Below, in pieces: positions 10,201 through 20,900 of a stretch of DNA of 64,000 bases. The translations under genes and the position numbers were made by a program. Numbering within the stretch: the first letter of the stretch is position 1; each line of letters begins with the position of its first letter. The stretch covers positions 836,117 to 900,116 of the forward strand of contig JAKOON010000055.1 in the NCBI GenBank assembly GCA_022577435.1. Direction: 5' to 3'. This DNA comes from Embiotoca jacksoni. Lineage: Eukaryota > Chordata > Actinopteri > Embiotocidae. The notes under the pieces were generated by a model. That model made no database searches and was not told where the DNA came from. It worked only from the letters and a program-made list of their open reading frames with translations.

Positions 10201-13200
10201 TCTGTTCACAGCACAGTACGCAAGTAGCAATGTTTGGAAACGGATGCGTGCAGCTACTAATAACCAGTGAAGGGAGTAGAGGAGGAGGACGAGGTGGAGT
10301 GAATTTCGGGAGGTTAAAGACCAGTCGAGTTGCTGCATTCTGGATGAACTGCAGAGGACGAATGGGACGAACAGGTAGACTTGCCAGGAGGGAGTTGCAG
10401 TAGTCTAGGCGTGAGATGACCAGAACCTGGACCAGAAACTGGACCAGAACCTGCACCTCCTTCTGAGTGAGAAGGGGAATGTGTTCTCCTGATGTTGTGC
10501 AGCATGTATCTACAGGAACGTGTTGTTGCAGTGATGTTGGCAGTAAGAGAGAGTTGACTGTCGAGTGTCTCCGAGGTTCTTATCAGTCAGGGTCGGGATA
10601 ACAGAGTTGTTGAAGGTAGTAGTCAGGTCGAGGGCGGGAGAGTCTTTCCCTGGAAGGAAGAGCAGTTCAGTCTTGTGGAGGTTGATTTTCAGGTGGTGTG
10701 AGGACATCCACTGAGAGATGTCAGTCAGACAGGCAGAGATTCATGCTGCTACCTGTGTTTCAGATCGGGGAAAAGAGAGGATTAGTTGGGTGTCATCAGC
10801 AAAGCTGTGGTAGGAAAAGACATGTGAGTGAAAGACAGAGCCGAGAGAGTCAGTGTACAGAGAGAAGAGGAGGGGACCCGGGACGGAGACTTGAGGGACA
10901 CCAGTAGTGAGAGGACAAGGTTCAGACACAGATCCTCTCCAAGTTACCCAGTAGGTGAGGTCGTTGAGGTAGGATGAGAACAAGGAGAGAGCAGAGCCTG
11001 AGACACCGAGGTCCTGAAGGAGGAAAGAAGGATCTGGTGGTTCACTGTGTCAAATGCAGCAGAAGGTCTAGAAGGATCAGGACAGAGGAGAGAGAGGCTG
11101 CTCTAGCAGTGTGAAGCTGCTCAGAGACAGAAGGAGGACCGTCTCTGTTGAGTGGTCTGTTGAAACCAGACTGGTGGTCAAGAAGGTTATTATGATGGAG
11201 ATAGGAGAGTTGATTGAAGATAGTTCGTTAGAGAGTTTTGGAAAGTAAGGGCAGAAGAGAGACGGGTCTGTAGTTGTTTACTTCAGACGGGTTGAAAGGG
11301 GGGTTTCTTCAGGAGAGGGTTCACTCTCTCCTTCAGAGAGTTCAGGAAACAGACCGTTGACAGAGAAGTGTTGATGAGATTGAGAGAAAAGGAAGAAGGT
11401 CAGGAGCAATAGACTGGAGAATGTGAAATGGGATGGGGTCAAGGGGGCAGGTGGTTGGGGGGTATGGAGGTTACCAAGGTGAGAAATTGATTGGGAGACT
11501 GGGAGGGGGGGGTGAAAGAGGAAAGTGAAGGCGATGAAGATGATGATGGACATGTAGTTACAGAAGCTGGGTTTGAAAATGAGGAGCATTTATCATCTAT
11601 CTTTTTAGTAAAGTACTTTACAAAGTGGCTTGGTAGAAGGGAGGAGGGAGGAGAGGGGGGGGGGTCAAGGAGGTTGGAAAAGATGGAGAAGAGCTTTTTG
11701 GGATTGGAAAATGAGGATTGAATCCTGGTTTGGTAGAAAAAGCTTTTGGCTGCAGAAATAGAGGCAGAGAAAGAGGAGAAGAGAGATTGATAAGTGAGCA
11801 GTAAACCTGTACCCCCCTCCTCCCTACCAGGAGGTCTGGGGGTGAGGCTGAAGGAGAAAGCAGAGGAGAGAGCAGCAGGGTGGATGTGTTGTCCGGTGTG
11901 ATCCAGGTCTCAGTGAGACCAAGGAAGTCCAGCGATTGCTGGATATCAAAGCCAGAGATGAAGTCTGTCTTCAGCTGACTGTCAGTTCCAGAGTCCTCCT
12001 GTGACGAGGTGTTGGGTATGTGTGGAACGGGTGGGATAGATAAGAGAGGAAAGGTGACGGTGTTGGTGTGAACGAGTGGGAGGCTGATAGTATCTACGAG
12101 TAGATATACGCACAGGTACGGAAAGTACACACATATTCAGATAGCAGTAGTTATACTCAGCGTCCCCTGGGGACTCCAACAAAAGACTCCTTTGTCTCCA
12201 TCCTCCGAGTCTTCGTAGGACGAGCCCTCACAGACGCTGAAGCTGACTCTTCAAACACTTCCTGGTTTTCCAACAGGGTTGGCTACAGCTGGTCAGACCA
12301 CACCCCCTGCTCGTTAGGCCTCCCGTCACCAGGTGTTACAAATGGGCAGCAATAGAAACTCACCACTGATTTCTAAACACAGAAAACTTTCACACAGTCT
12401 CTAAATTTGGTCCCAAACTGTTCCCGGAGAGTCTTTTTACCTCAAACGGTAGAAAGTAAAATACAACTTAGTCCTTAATAGAATTGGAATAAAAGACCAT
12501 CAGTTTAACTCTAAACTTGTTCTCTTTGACTCTCAGTTACTTGAGTGAAAACAAGAATCCAATCACAAACAATTCCAGCTACCAAAAACCATCCAAGCTT
12601 CATCAGTCAAGATATCCTAAAACAGCAGATGCAATAATAAACTAGATCAGAGAAGCGTATTTAAAGATTCTACTTTGTCTTAGTTCAAGTGATCCAGCTG
12701 GATGTCGTCCCCCAAAAGTCAAAGCCTGACAAAAAGTATCATCATTAAACTTTCTATGAACGAACAACAAGTCAGGAAGTAAAGAAAGAAAAAAGCCATC
12801 AGATGTGTCAGATGATAAACTGCAGCTGTGTCGTGTCTTTTTCTCTCCATCAGATTTCTGTGAACTTGAACTGGACACAAACTCAGTAAACAGAAAACTC
12901 AAACTGTCTGACAACAACAGGAAGGTGACGAAGGTGGAAGAAGATCAGTCATATCCTGATCATCCAGACAGATTTGACTGGTGGTGGCAGCTGCTGTGTA
13001 GAACTGGTCTGACTGGTCGCTGTTACTGGGAGGTCGAGAGGAGAGGAGATATTGTTATAGCAGTGAGTTACAGAGGAATCAGAAGGAGAGGAGACACTGA
13101 TGACTGCAGGTTTGGAGGGAACGATCAGTCCTGGAGTCTGAGCTGCTATAATGATGGTGGTTACTCTGTCTGTCACAATAAAACAGTAACATCCTCCTCC

Positions 13201-13392
13201 TCCTCCTCCTCCTCCTCCAACAACAGAGTAGCAGTGTATGTGGACTGTCCTGCTGGCACTCTGTCCTTCTACAGAATCTCCTCTGACACTCTGATCCACC
13301 TCCACACCTTCAACACCACATTCACTGAACCTCTGTATCCTGGATTTAGGTTCTTGTCAGTTGGTTCCTCAGTGACTCTGTGTTCTCTGTAG
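4267..13392 (+). CDS. NLR-C family receptor, copy A (FISNA-NACHT-LRR-B30.2)
   Basis: Coding exons: 4267-4355, 4466-4624, 5188-5301, 5754-5808, 5953-6172, 6435-8238, 8327-8500, 8646-8819, 9733-9779, 12854-13392. They sum to 3375 nt, an open frame of 1124 residues with GT-AG junctions. Residues 1-139 carry the fish NLR leader (MDQWEDREDG) and two VSMKSD...FKDGHQSV repeats. Residues 140-213 form an acidic/helical exon. FISNA and NACHT occupy about 214-813, with Walker A GVAGIGKT (about 309), Walker B FIFDGLDE (about 383) and sensor-like LWITTRPAA (about 429). Two 58-residue LRR exons and a 16-residue linker lead to PRY-SPRY (about 946-1124; YVDCPAGTLSFY). The family is cytosolic and nucleotide-binding with presumed innate immune sensing; the ligand is unknown. 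The last intron carries an L2 LINE. Confidence 0.88.
6435..8238 (+). other. FISNA-NACHT exon of NLR copy A
   Basis: This single 1804-nt exon holds the nucleotide-binding engine. It enters in phase 1 after the acceptor tgtttag and leaves in phase 2 at donor gtacga. The frame stays open 18 codons past the donor to a TAA at 8291-8293, so a long open frame overshoots the true exon end. Homologous NLR-C proteins instead continue from KAL straight into the first LRR exon, which the junction at 8238/8327 reproduces (KAL-LTDCKLSERSCEAL). Confidence 0.85.
8531..8580. repeat. Perfect 23-bp inverted repeat with 4-nt loop
   Basis: Left arm 8531-8553 (starts aattatcatttag) and right arm 8558-8580 (ends aaatgataatt) are exact reverse complements around a tttt loop, between LRR exons 7 and 8 of NLR A. 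Unit B at the corresponding place has only left-arm-like sequence, so the hairpin is specific to copy A. Confidence 0.97.
9799..12345 (-). mobile_element. L2-clade LINE fragment in last intron of NLR A
   Basis: The minus strand encodes decayed endonuclease (GLTETWITPDNT region, about 11800-12130) and reverse transcriptase (FADDTQL box, about 10740-10980). C-terminal RT motifs follow (HHLKINLHKTELLFLPGK; ISRLDYCNSLL). The 3' end at about 9799 carries the TAATG-type simple tail seen as cattacatta on the plus strand. Reading frames are broken in several places, so it is dead. It is shorter than the matching element in unit B by about 830 bp near 11787. Exact element ends are uncertain because both units share the insertion. 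Confidence 0.8.
13190..13220 (+). repeat. In-frame (TCC)n poly-Ser tract in B30.2 exon of NLR A
   Basis: A short trinucleotide run encodes nine consecutive Ser followed by Asn, within a B30.2 loop just before the conserved VAVYVDCPAGTLSFY segment. Copy B has a shorter, interrupted run at 46508-46533. The repeat keeps the frame. Confidence 0.85.
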
Positions 13393-13693
13393 GAGGAAGA
13401 GTCTGTGGAAGTGACAGCAGCTTTAAATGTTGATGGTGGATGAAGTTTCTCTTTGGTTCACCGTTGAATCACTGATTGTGATGTCACAATATGTTTTGTG
13501 TCAGAAGTAGTGAAATGATGTCCTCACCTCTGAACTTTGACCTTCACTTCCATGTGGACAGATGAAGGTCAAACTGAGCTCTTTGGCTGATAAACATCAG
13601 CAGATTCTGGAAACCTGCTGCAAGACGGCCTGAAAATAACTTTTACACTCGTCATGAATCCTGTTGAAATGTTTTCTGTGTTTGAGTTGATGA

Positions 13694-13718
13694 AATAAAA
13701 CGTGAATATTTGAATAAA
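13694..13718 (+). terminator. Polyadenylation signals of NLR copy A
   Basis: Two AATAAA hexamers (13694-13699 and 13713-13718) lie about 300 bp beyond the B30.2 stop codon. Both are conserved in unit B at 47005-47010 and 47024-47029. Confidence 0.7.
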
Positions 13719-13739
13719 GTTTCATTTAGTGTGTGTTTT

Positions 13740-14730
13740 CTGCCGGGTTGTTTAATATGTTGTTAGAACAAACTGAGTCCACCCCTGTGTGATCTCCCTG
13801 AAAGGTTCTGCTTCTGTTCTGCTTCTTAATGTGAGAAAACCAACAACGACGTCACCCGTCGGTTTGTGAACGGATGTTTTAAACCCTCCGTTATGACATT
13901 CAGCCGTCGACATCTCCGCCAGAAATGACCATATTTGGACGAGCTGGGGAGGAGGGAGGGGTCTAACGGAGACGGAGGACACTATGCCCCGCCCACCTAT
14001 ACAGGAAACATGACTTCCTCCCAGGCCTGTCAATCAAACATACACGCCCCCAAACACAACAATGTTCAAGGTGTGAACTACTGCCCGTTCTGTCATCATC
14101 ACCTACGACTCCACGTCATCACTTGAGTATCAATGTCGTCGTCTCCGTCCCGTCGTCAGCACCGACTGTTTCCTGGGCAACGATATCTGGCCTCAACTTC
14201 CTGTTTACGGCCTACAAGTGTGAATCATCCAGAAAGTTTTGTCACGATGCGAACGAACCAAACCGTGGTTCAGTTTGATCCGGACGGAAACGTTCTCTTT
14301 TAGTCAGATCAGATTCTGGTACTTTGGTCCGAGGCTCCTTTCACACAATTCACAATTCAGTTTATTGTAATTTAAAAAATCAAGTAAAACGTTCGATATA
14401 AAGATAGAAATGCTCTTTAATTAAAATCCACTAATTAAAGTCAAATCAAAATGACACTTTTATAGACACATATTTTCTTATCTGTCAGCTTTTTGTAATT
14501 TTTGTTTTCTTTTTTTCAGAACTTTATTGAACAAGATGTAAGTTTACAAACAGTGTAGATTAACACTCATTATTTCGTACAGAAAAGGCAGCAATGTGGA
14601 GATAACCGGACAGTAAATAACAAACAACAAAAGGAACAAAGAAAATACAAATGAATAAACATACATCGATTTAAATACAGAAATTCCCTCGATGCAAAAG
14701 TATTTTTGTTTTGTGTTTGCGCCCCACGGT
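13740..14730. other. Intergenic spacer between NLR A and BUB1 A
   Basis: No gene recognised. A 93-codon minus-strand frame (13752-14033) is also open in unit B, but it overlaps no splice-consistent model and resembles no family I know. At this level of identity its persistence is not evidence of coding. The right half is AT-rich. Confidence 0.5.
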
Positions 14731-14734
14731 AGAC

Positions 14735-14830
14735 GTCACGCGTTGGGGGCGTGGCTTTACGACACTCTGAAACGCTATTGGCTGAGCGTTAAATTTGAAA
14801 CGTAACGGGAGCAGCGAGCAGCAGCTCGGA
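14735..14830 (+). promoter_or_regulatory. BUB1 A promoter: GC box, inverted CCAAT, CHR-like element
   Basis: A GC-box-like sequence (ttgggggcgtggc, about 14742-14754), an inverted CCAAT box (attgg, 14777-14781) and a CHR consensus TTTGAA (14794-14799) preceded by gcgtt lie within 180 bp of the BUB1 ATG. NF-Y CCAAT boxes plus CDE/CHR sites bound by DREAM/MuvB are the established architecture of G2/M genes, BUB1 among them. Unit B keeps all three (48105-48109 and 48122-48127 for the last two). Spacing was judged by eye. Confidence 0.6.
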
Positions 14831-14969
14831 GGACGGAAACACCACAAACGATGGAACTTATCAGCAGAAAACGGATTTGTTCATCCAGTCGTCCCGATAA
14901 GAGTTTAATATATCCACAGCAGAGGAGTTAAATTACTTGTTTTGTTCAGACGTCTTAAAAACTCTTCAA

Positions 14970-17900
14970 ATGGACATCGCTGCGTATTTACAGGAAGCCG
15001 CGCGGACGTTAGCCGGTGTTAGCTGACTGCTAACGTGTTGCTGTGTTATGAGCACTTTATAAAAGATTTAACTTTTATAAAATGGCCTTAACGTTCCTTC
15101 ATTTTCATGGATTTCTCCGACTTTATTTTTGTAGGTGTTTTGAAGACAGTTTGTCCTCGTACACGGGAGACGACCCACTGGATCCGTGGGACAAGTGAGT
15201 AACGGGATTGTTTTTAAATGAGGAAACGTTCGTCTCTTTATTGTCTGTAACGGAGAGAATTAGAGAAAACACACTTTAACAGCAAAAACAATACAAATGC
15301 ACATCTGAAATCACACCAGGCATCACTTCAAACTATGGACATAAGAGACATTTGCATTAAAAGCTTGAGTTGTCATGAATACAGACTCAGCTCCGAGTAT
15401 GAAGGTATCAGCTGTGCATCTGTTATATTTCTTTAAGAAGTGTTTAAAGAAGTCTTCCTCTTGTGTTCCAGTTTTTATTGACCTTTAAAAGCTTCTTTTT
15501 TTGACCTTCCTGTGATTATCCGGTTCCTACCTCAGATCCATTTGTTTCATTCTCTTATTTTTTTAGCTTCATGTCTCCCAACCTGGATGTTTTGTTATAT
15601 TGTGTGATTGACAGCTCAGTGTCCCCCCTCCTCCCCCCATCAGGTTGGTGGAGTACCTGGAGCAGATGCGACCGGCGGAGGGCGGCGGGATGTCGCTGGT
15701 GTTGGACAGCCTCGTCCAGAGATTTCTGAACGTGGAGCGATACGCCAACGACGTCAGATACGTGAACTACTGCATCAAATGCGTGAGTCCGGACTTCAAA
15801 CACGACGACGGCGTGAAGCGGTCACGCCTTTTTCCTTCTTCACGCTTCTCTTCCCGCGTCTTCGGCAGGCGAGGCACCGGTCCGACCCCGTCGCCCCGTA
15901 CGGCCACGTTTTCGGCCGCGGCGTCGGCGGCGGGACGGCCGCCCCGTACGCGGCCCGGGCCCGGCGGCCGGAGCTCCGGGGGACGGACGAGCAGGCGGAC
16001 GCCGTGGACCAGAAAGCGGTGGAGAACCGGGCCCGGCCGGCCGACGCCGTCCTGCACGAGTACAGGTAAACCAGATGTTTTGGAGGTGTCCGATTCAGCG
16101 CTTCAAACTGTAGAACGACGTGTCACCGACAGGACCTTTTTAAATCCTGCAGGCGGTTTCAGACCAGAACCAGGATCCCGGCGCCGGCCTCAGGTGGGAC
16201 TTCTGGTTCTCCTCCGTTGGTTTCTTTTTAAAAGTCCCGTCTGCCGTCTTGACTTTTATTTCGTGAAAGCGGGTCGGACCGCGCTGCAGAACTCCCACTT
16301 GACCGATCAGATGTCCTCCGACGGACAGGCTCAGAGCGTGGTGGGTGTGCGTCTCCGTGGTAACGGTTTAATAACGCCGCGTTATCCTGTTTTTTAGTTT
16401 TTTAAACCTCGCCAACACCCTCTGTGCTCTCTGTCCCAGCCGTCTGTGGAGTGCCTGGTTCCAGTCTCCAAGAAGACGACTCCATCTGGCCTCAACGACT
16501 GGAGAGGCTGGTCTTGGCCCACCTCAGACCGCTGGTGAAATCTTCTCTGGACCCGCTGCAATTTGCGTACCAGCCTCATGTGGGAGTGGACGATGCCATC
16601 ATCTACCTGCTGCAACGAGCTCAGTCTCACCTGGATGGAACCGGTGAATCTGTGAGAATCACTTTCTTTGATTTCTCCAGTGCATTCAACACCATCCAAC
16701 CACTGCTGCTGAGTGAGAAGCTGCGGGTGGTGGGGGGATGGAGGGGGTGGACGCGTCCACCGTCTCCTGGATCAATGACTACCTGACAGGCGGACCACAG
16801 TTTGTCCGTCTGGGCAGTGTGCTGTCTGATACGGTGGTCAGTGGTACTGGAGCTCCTCAGGGAACTGTTCTGTCTCCTTCCTGTTCACCTTATACACAAC
16901 TGACTTCCAGAACAACTCAGAGTCAAGACATCTGCAGAAGTTCTCTGATGACTCTGCAGTGGTAGGATGTATAAGGGATGGACGGGAGGACAAGTACAGG
17001 GCAGTAGTGGAGGACTTTGTGGAGTGGGCTGGTAGAAATCATCTGCTCCTGAACGTGGCCAAGACCAGAGAGATGGTGGTCGACTTCAGGAGGAAGACGA
17101 CGGCTCCACAACCGCTGAGAGTTCTGGGAGAGGAGGTGGACATGGTGGAGGAGTACAAGTACCTGGGTGTGTCCATGACAACAGACTGAACTGGAAGACC
17201 AACATCAACGCTGTCTACAAGAAGGTGATGAGTCGACTCTTTTTCTTGAGGAAACTTCGATCCTTCAATGTGTGCAGCGAGATGTTGGAGATGTTCTACC
17301 ATCTGTTGTGGCCAGTAAACTGTACTTCTCGTAGTCTGCTGGGGGAGCAGCATTGGAGCTGGTGACACCAACAGACTTAACAAACTGGTTAAGAAGGCCG
17401 GCTCCATCATCGGCTACAATCTGGACAGCCTGGAAAAGGTGGTGGAGAGGAAGACGCTGAACAAACTATTGTCCATACTGGATAATCCTGACCACCCTCT
17501 CCACCACCTGCTGCAGGACAGAGGAGGAGGTTCTCCAAAATACTCCTCCAGCTGCTGTCACAAGGACAGATATAGGAGATCATTCCAGATACAGGAGATC
17601 ATTCCAGATACAGGAGATCATTCCAGATACAGGAGATCACTCCAGATACAGGAGATCACTCCAGATACAGGAGATCATTCCAGATACAGGAGATCATTCC
17701 AGATACAGGAGATCATTCCAGATACAGGAGATCATTCCAGATACAGGAGATCATTCCAGATACAGGAGATCACTCCAGATACAGGAGATCACTCCAGATA
17801 CAGGAGATCATTCCAGATACAGGAGATCATTCCAGATACAGGAGATCATTCCAGATACAGGAGATCATTCCTGATACAGGAGATCATTCCTGCCGACTGC

Positions 17901-20900
17901 AATAAGACTGTACAATAACTCATCTCTGGCAAAATCCATCAAAGTACAAAAACACTGTTGACTGTGTTTCTTGGTTTGTTTGTATATAATACATAGATAT
18001 ATATAATATATAATATAATGTACTGTATATACTGTACATTTTATATTTATATTGCTATTTTTATATTCTATTCTATTCTATTATTTTATTCTATTATTTC
18101 TATTATTATCTTATTGCTTCTGTATGCTGCTGTAGCGACAAAATTTCCCCTCGGGGATTAAAAAGTAAATACCTACCTACCTAAAAATGTCTCTGAACAG
18201 GACGACCGTGACGTAAGTGGACGGTTTCAGTTTTAGGATCTTTTTTTTAGATTGTATTGTGTTGTTTTTAATTAGTTGACTCAAATAACTCCAGGATGTC
18301 TCATCCACGGTCTCCTCCGCAGAGTGTCCCGCTCGGAGACGTCGGGGACGATCCCGTCCGGCCGGAGCTCCGGGGTTCAGAACGTGTCCGAGTACCTGGA
18401 GGACGAACTCGTCTGCGAAGGAACCGAACTTTGTTTTGAGGAGGTCCGAGCTCAGAAATACTTCTGTAAACTCCAGGAGATGGGAGGAGGAGGAGGAGGA
18501 GGAGGAGCGGAGGGAAACGGGTGAGTCAGCGCTTTCTCAATCTACCGTTTAAAAAGAAAAACCTTCATTAAGTGAGATTATGACGTGGTTTTTGGTTTGG
18601 CTTGAAGCGGAGAAGGAGCAGAAGGAGCAGAAGGAGCAGAAGGAGGGAGTCCGCAGCCTGACAGGTCTGATGTAGATAATGAACCAGGATCTGGGGTGTT
18701 TCGGTGTTTCAGGACCGGCTGAGTCTCAGGAGGTGAAACTTCAAACTCCTTCAATGCTGCATTAACAGTTAAATATAAAAACTACAACAGAGTAAAAAGT
18801 AAAGAGACAATTAAATATTTATTCAATCAAAGGCTGCTTTTAAACATCTGAAACCTGGTATGTCTGGTTCTTCAACATTTAAGCAGGAAACTCATCTCAT
18901 GAGAAAACATCCTTTTCCTTGTTTTTTTCAGCTCTGTGCAGCAGAACCAGCCACCAGTGGGAACCCGGATCCTTCCCAGCATGCCTCTGGGTGTCCCCGA
19001 CCCTCCGACCGCCTGAGCAGCAGGAACTCTCTGGGCCTGAGGTTGCACACCGAGCCGGCCTTCATCCACGAGGCCGCCGAACCTCCTCCTCCTCCTCCTC
19101 CTCCTCAGCAGACAGACGCTCTGCGCTCTGAGATTTCCCATCATGCCTCTGTGCCGGCAGATGCGGAGCCGCCGCTCCACCAACCCGCCGATGTTCCCCA
19201 CCAGGACCCCGGAGAACCGGAGGAGGCCGACGGCACGCAGCAGTGAGTCGAGTCCTCCTGCAGCGCGTCGGCCATCTGAGAATCTTTTCTTTCTTCATCT
19301 TGTTTTTGTTTTTTGTTTCTCAGAGACGTCGGTGAACCGCCAGCAGAGCAGAAACTGGACGGGAAGTAAACCGCCCGTTCACCAGCAAGCTCCTCCCCCT
19401 TTCTGTCCCTCTCAGCTTCCTGTGACCGTCCCCACACCTCCCTCTCTCTCTCTGCGTCTCCCTCAGTGTCTCCCGGCGGGACGTCCAACCTGTCTCTTGT
19501 CACTCCCAACACCTGGCTGGGCTTCGTTCAGGCCACGCCCTCCAGGGTGCCGTCGCCCACCGTCAACAGGAGGGAGGCGCTGGGTGAGCACAACCGTCGG
19601 ATGGGGAGGGGGGAGGAGGTGAAACTCAGGTAAAACTCCTCAGATTACATCTCAGTGTTGCTATGGAAACGTAAATAGAGCTAACCCTACTTTTACTGTG
19701 AATTCACCGCAGCTCTCCGAGCGCACCGTTTCTAGTTGACGTAGTTTGTCCGGCGCCATCGAACCGTCTCCGTGTCGTCTCTCAGGTGTGATCAGGGACA
19801 CGTTCGCGGCCCCGACGTTCCTCCGAGACCCGTTCGGCGACGCCTCGGCGCTCCACGCCGCCGAGCGGGAGTTGGACGCCGGCGGCCCGACGAACGGTAA
19901 ATACGCAGCGAACTGTGTTTGTTTACATGAAGAACATTTCTACAAGTGGAATCTGTCACCTGTGTTGAACATCAACTTCTGAACTATTAAATATGATTAT
20001 TATTGTCAGTATTCACCTCAACTGAAGCCAGTTTCCTGCTGACCTTCATCCTCCTTTATGATTGACAGGAGGCCCCTCCTCGTGCATCAGCCCCCCTCCG
20101 CTGCCCCGTTCACCATCTTCCAGGACAACAACCACAAACAAAACGGAAGGTAAACAAAACAACAACTCAATCACATGTTTTTGTCAGACTGACTTTTTGT
20201 CAGTGCGAGCTCCGTTTCCACGGCAACACACGGGGTTTGACTAAGAAGTGGAAAACAATCGGCAGACTCTCATGGTTTTACTTCGTGGTTTCTGCTCGCC
20301 ACCTCCTCCATCACCTCCTCCATCACCACGGTGCAGCCTCCTCCGCCCGCCGTGCTGTCCTTCAGAGACCAGACGCTCTGTCCCGCCGACTCCTCCGGGA
20401 CCTCCGCGGCCTCGGCTCGACCCGGCAGCGAACCTTTTCAGATCACGGAGGAACCGGACGAACCCGCCTACGACGTTCCCATGAGCCCCGAGTGCGCGCT
20501 CAAACCGGACTGGCTGTCCGTCAGGAGCCCCGAGGCCGCGGTGGAGCCGGACCCGGACGCCTTCGTGAGTCCCCGTCGTCCCGGACGCGCCGTCCACCCG
20601 GAACCGAGACGTCCCCATGAGTCCGGAGCAGCCGCGGCTCTGCGCCGACGAGCCCGTGATGAGTCCGCACGGAGAGCCGAGCGCCGACGTGTCCATGAAC
20701 GCGGCGACGGCAGCCGTCCACCTGGTGTCGGATCCGTGGGACGACCAGCTGATCTCCGGCCTGCTGGCCTCGCTGACTCCGCCCCTCTCCGCCCACCCCT
20801 GCTGCGTCAGCTGGAGGTGTGGCGTCCCCAGCTTCTCCCCCGGGAGGACCCTCAGCATGGGTAAGAAGCACAGCTGCTGCTTCACATCTCTTATTTATTA

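Noticed and set aside
13752..14033. 93-codon minus-strand frame upstream of BUB1, open in both units
   Set aside because: No recognisable domain or splice context. Persistence is uninformative at this level of identity between units.
15645..16397. 250-codon plus-strand frame across BUB1 exons 3-5
   Set aside because: It reads through introns and leaves the BUB1 frame after exon 3. Splice sites and similarity support separate exons instead.
17571..17890. Possible CRISPR-like array because of the regular repeats
   Set aside because: Direct 19-bp head-to-tail units with no spacers, inside a vertebrate LINE. It is a minisatellite.
17439..17918. 159-codon frame with RYRRSFQIQEI repeats
   Set aside because: Translation of the 19-bp minisatellite within a dead LINE, not a repeat protein.
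20241..20885. 214-codon minus-strand frame
   Set aside because: It lies opposite the GC-rich BUB1 exons. High GC removes stops on both strands, and the plus strand has similarity to BUB1.
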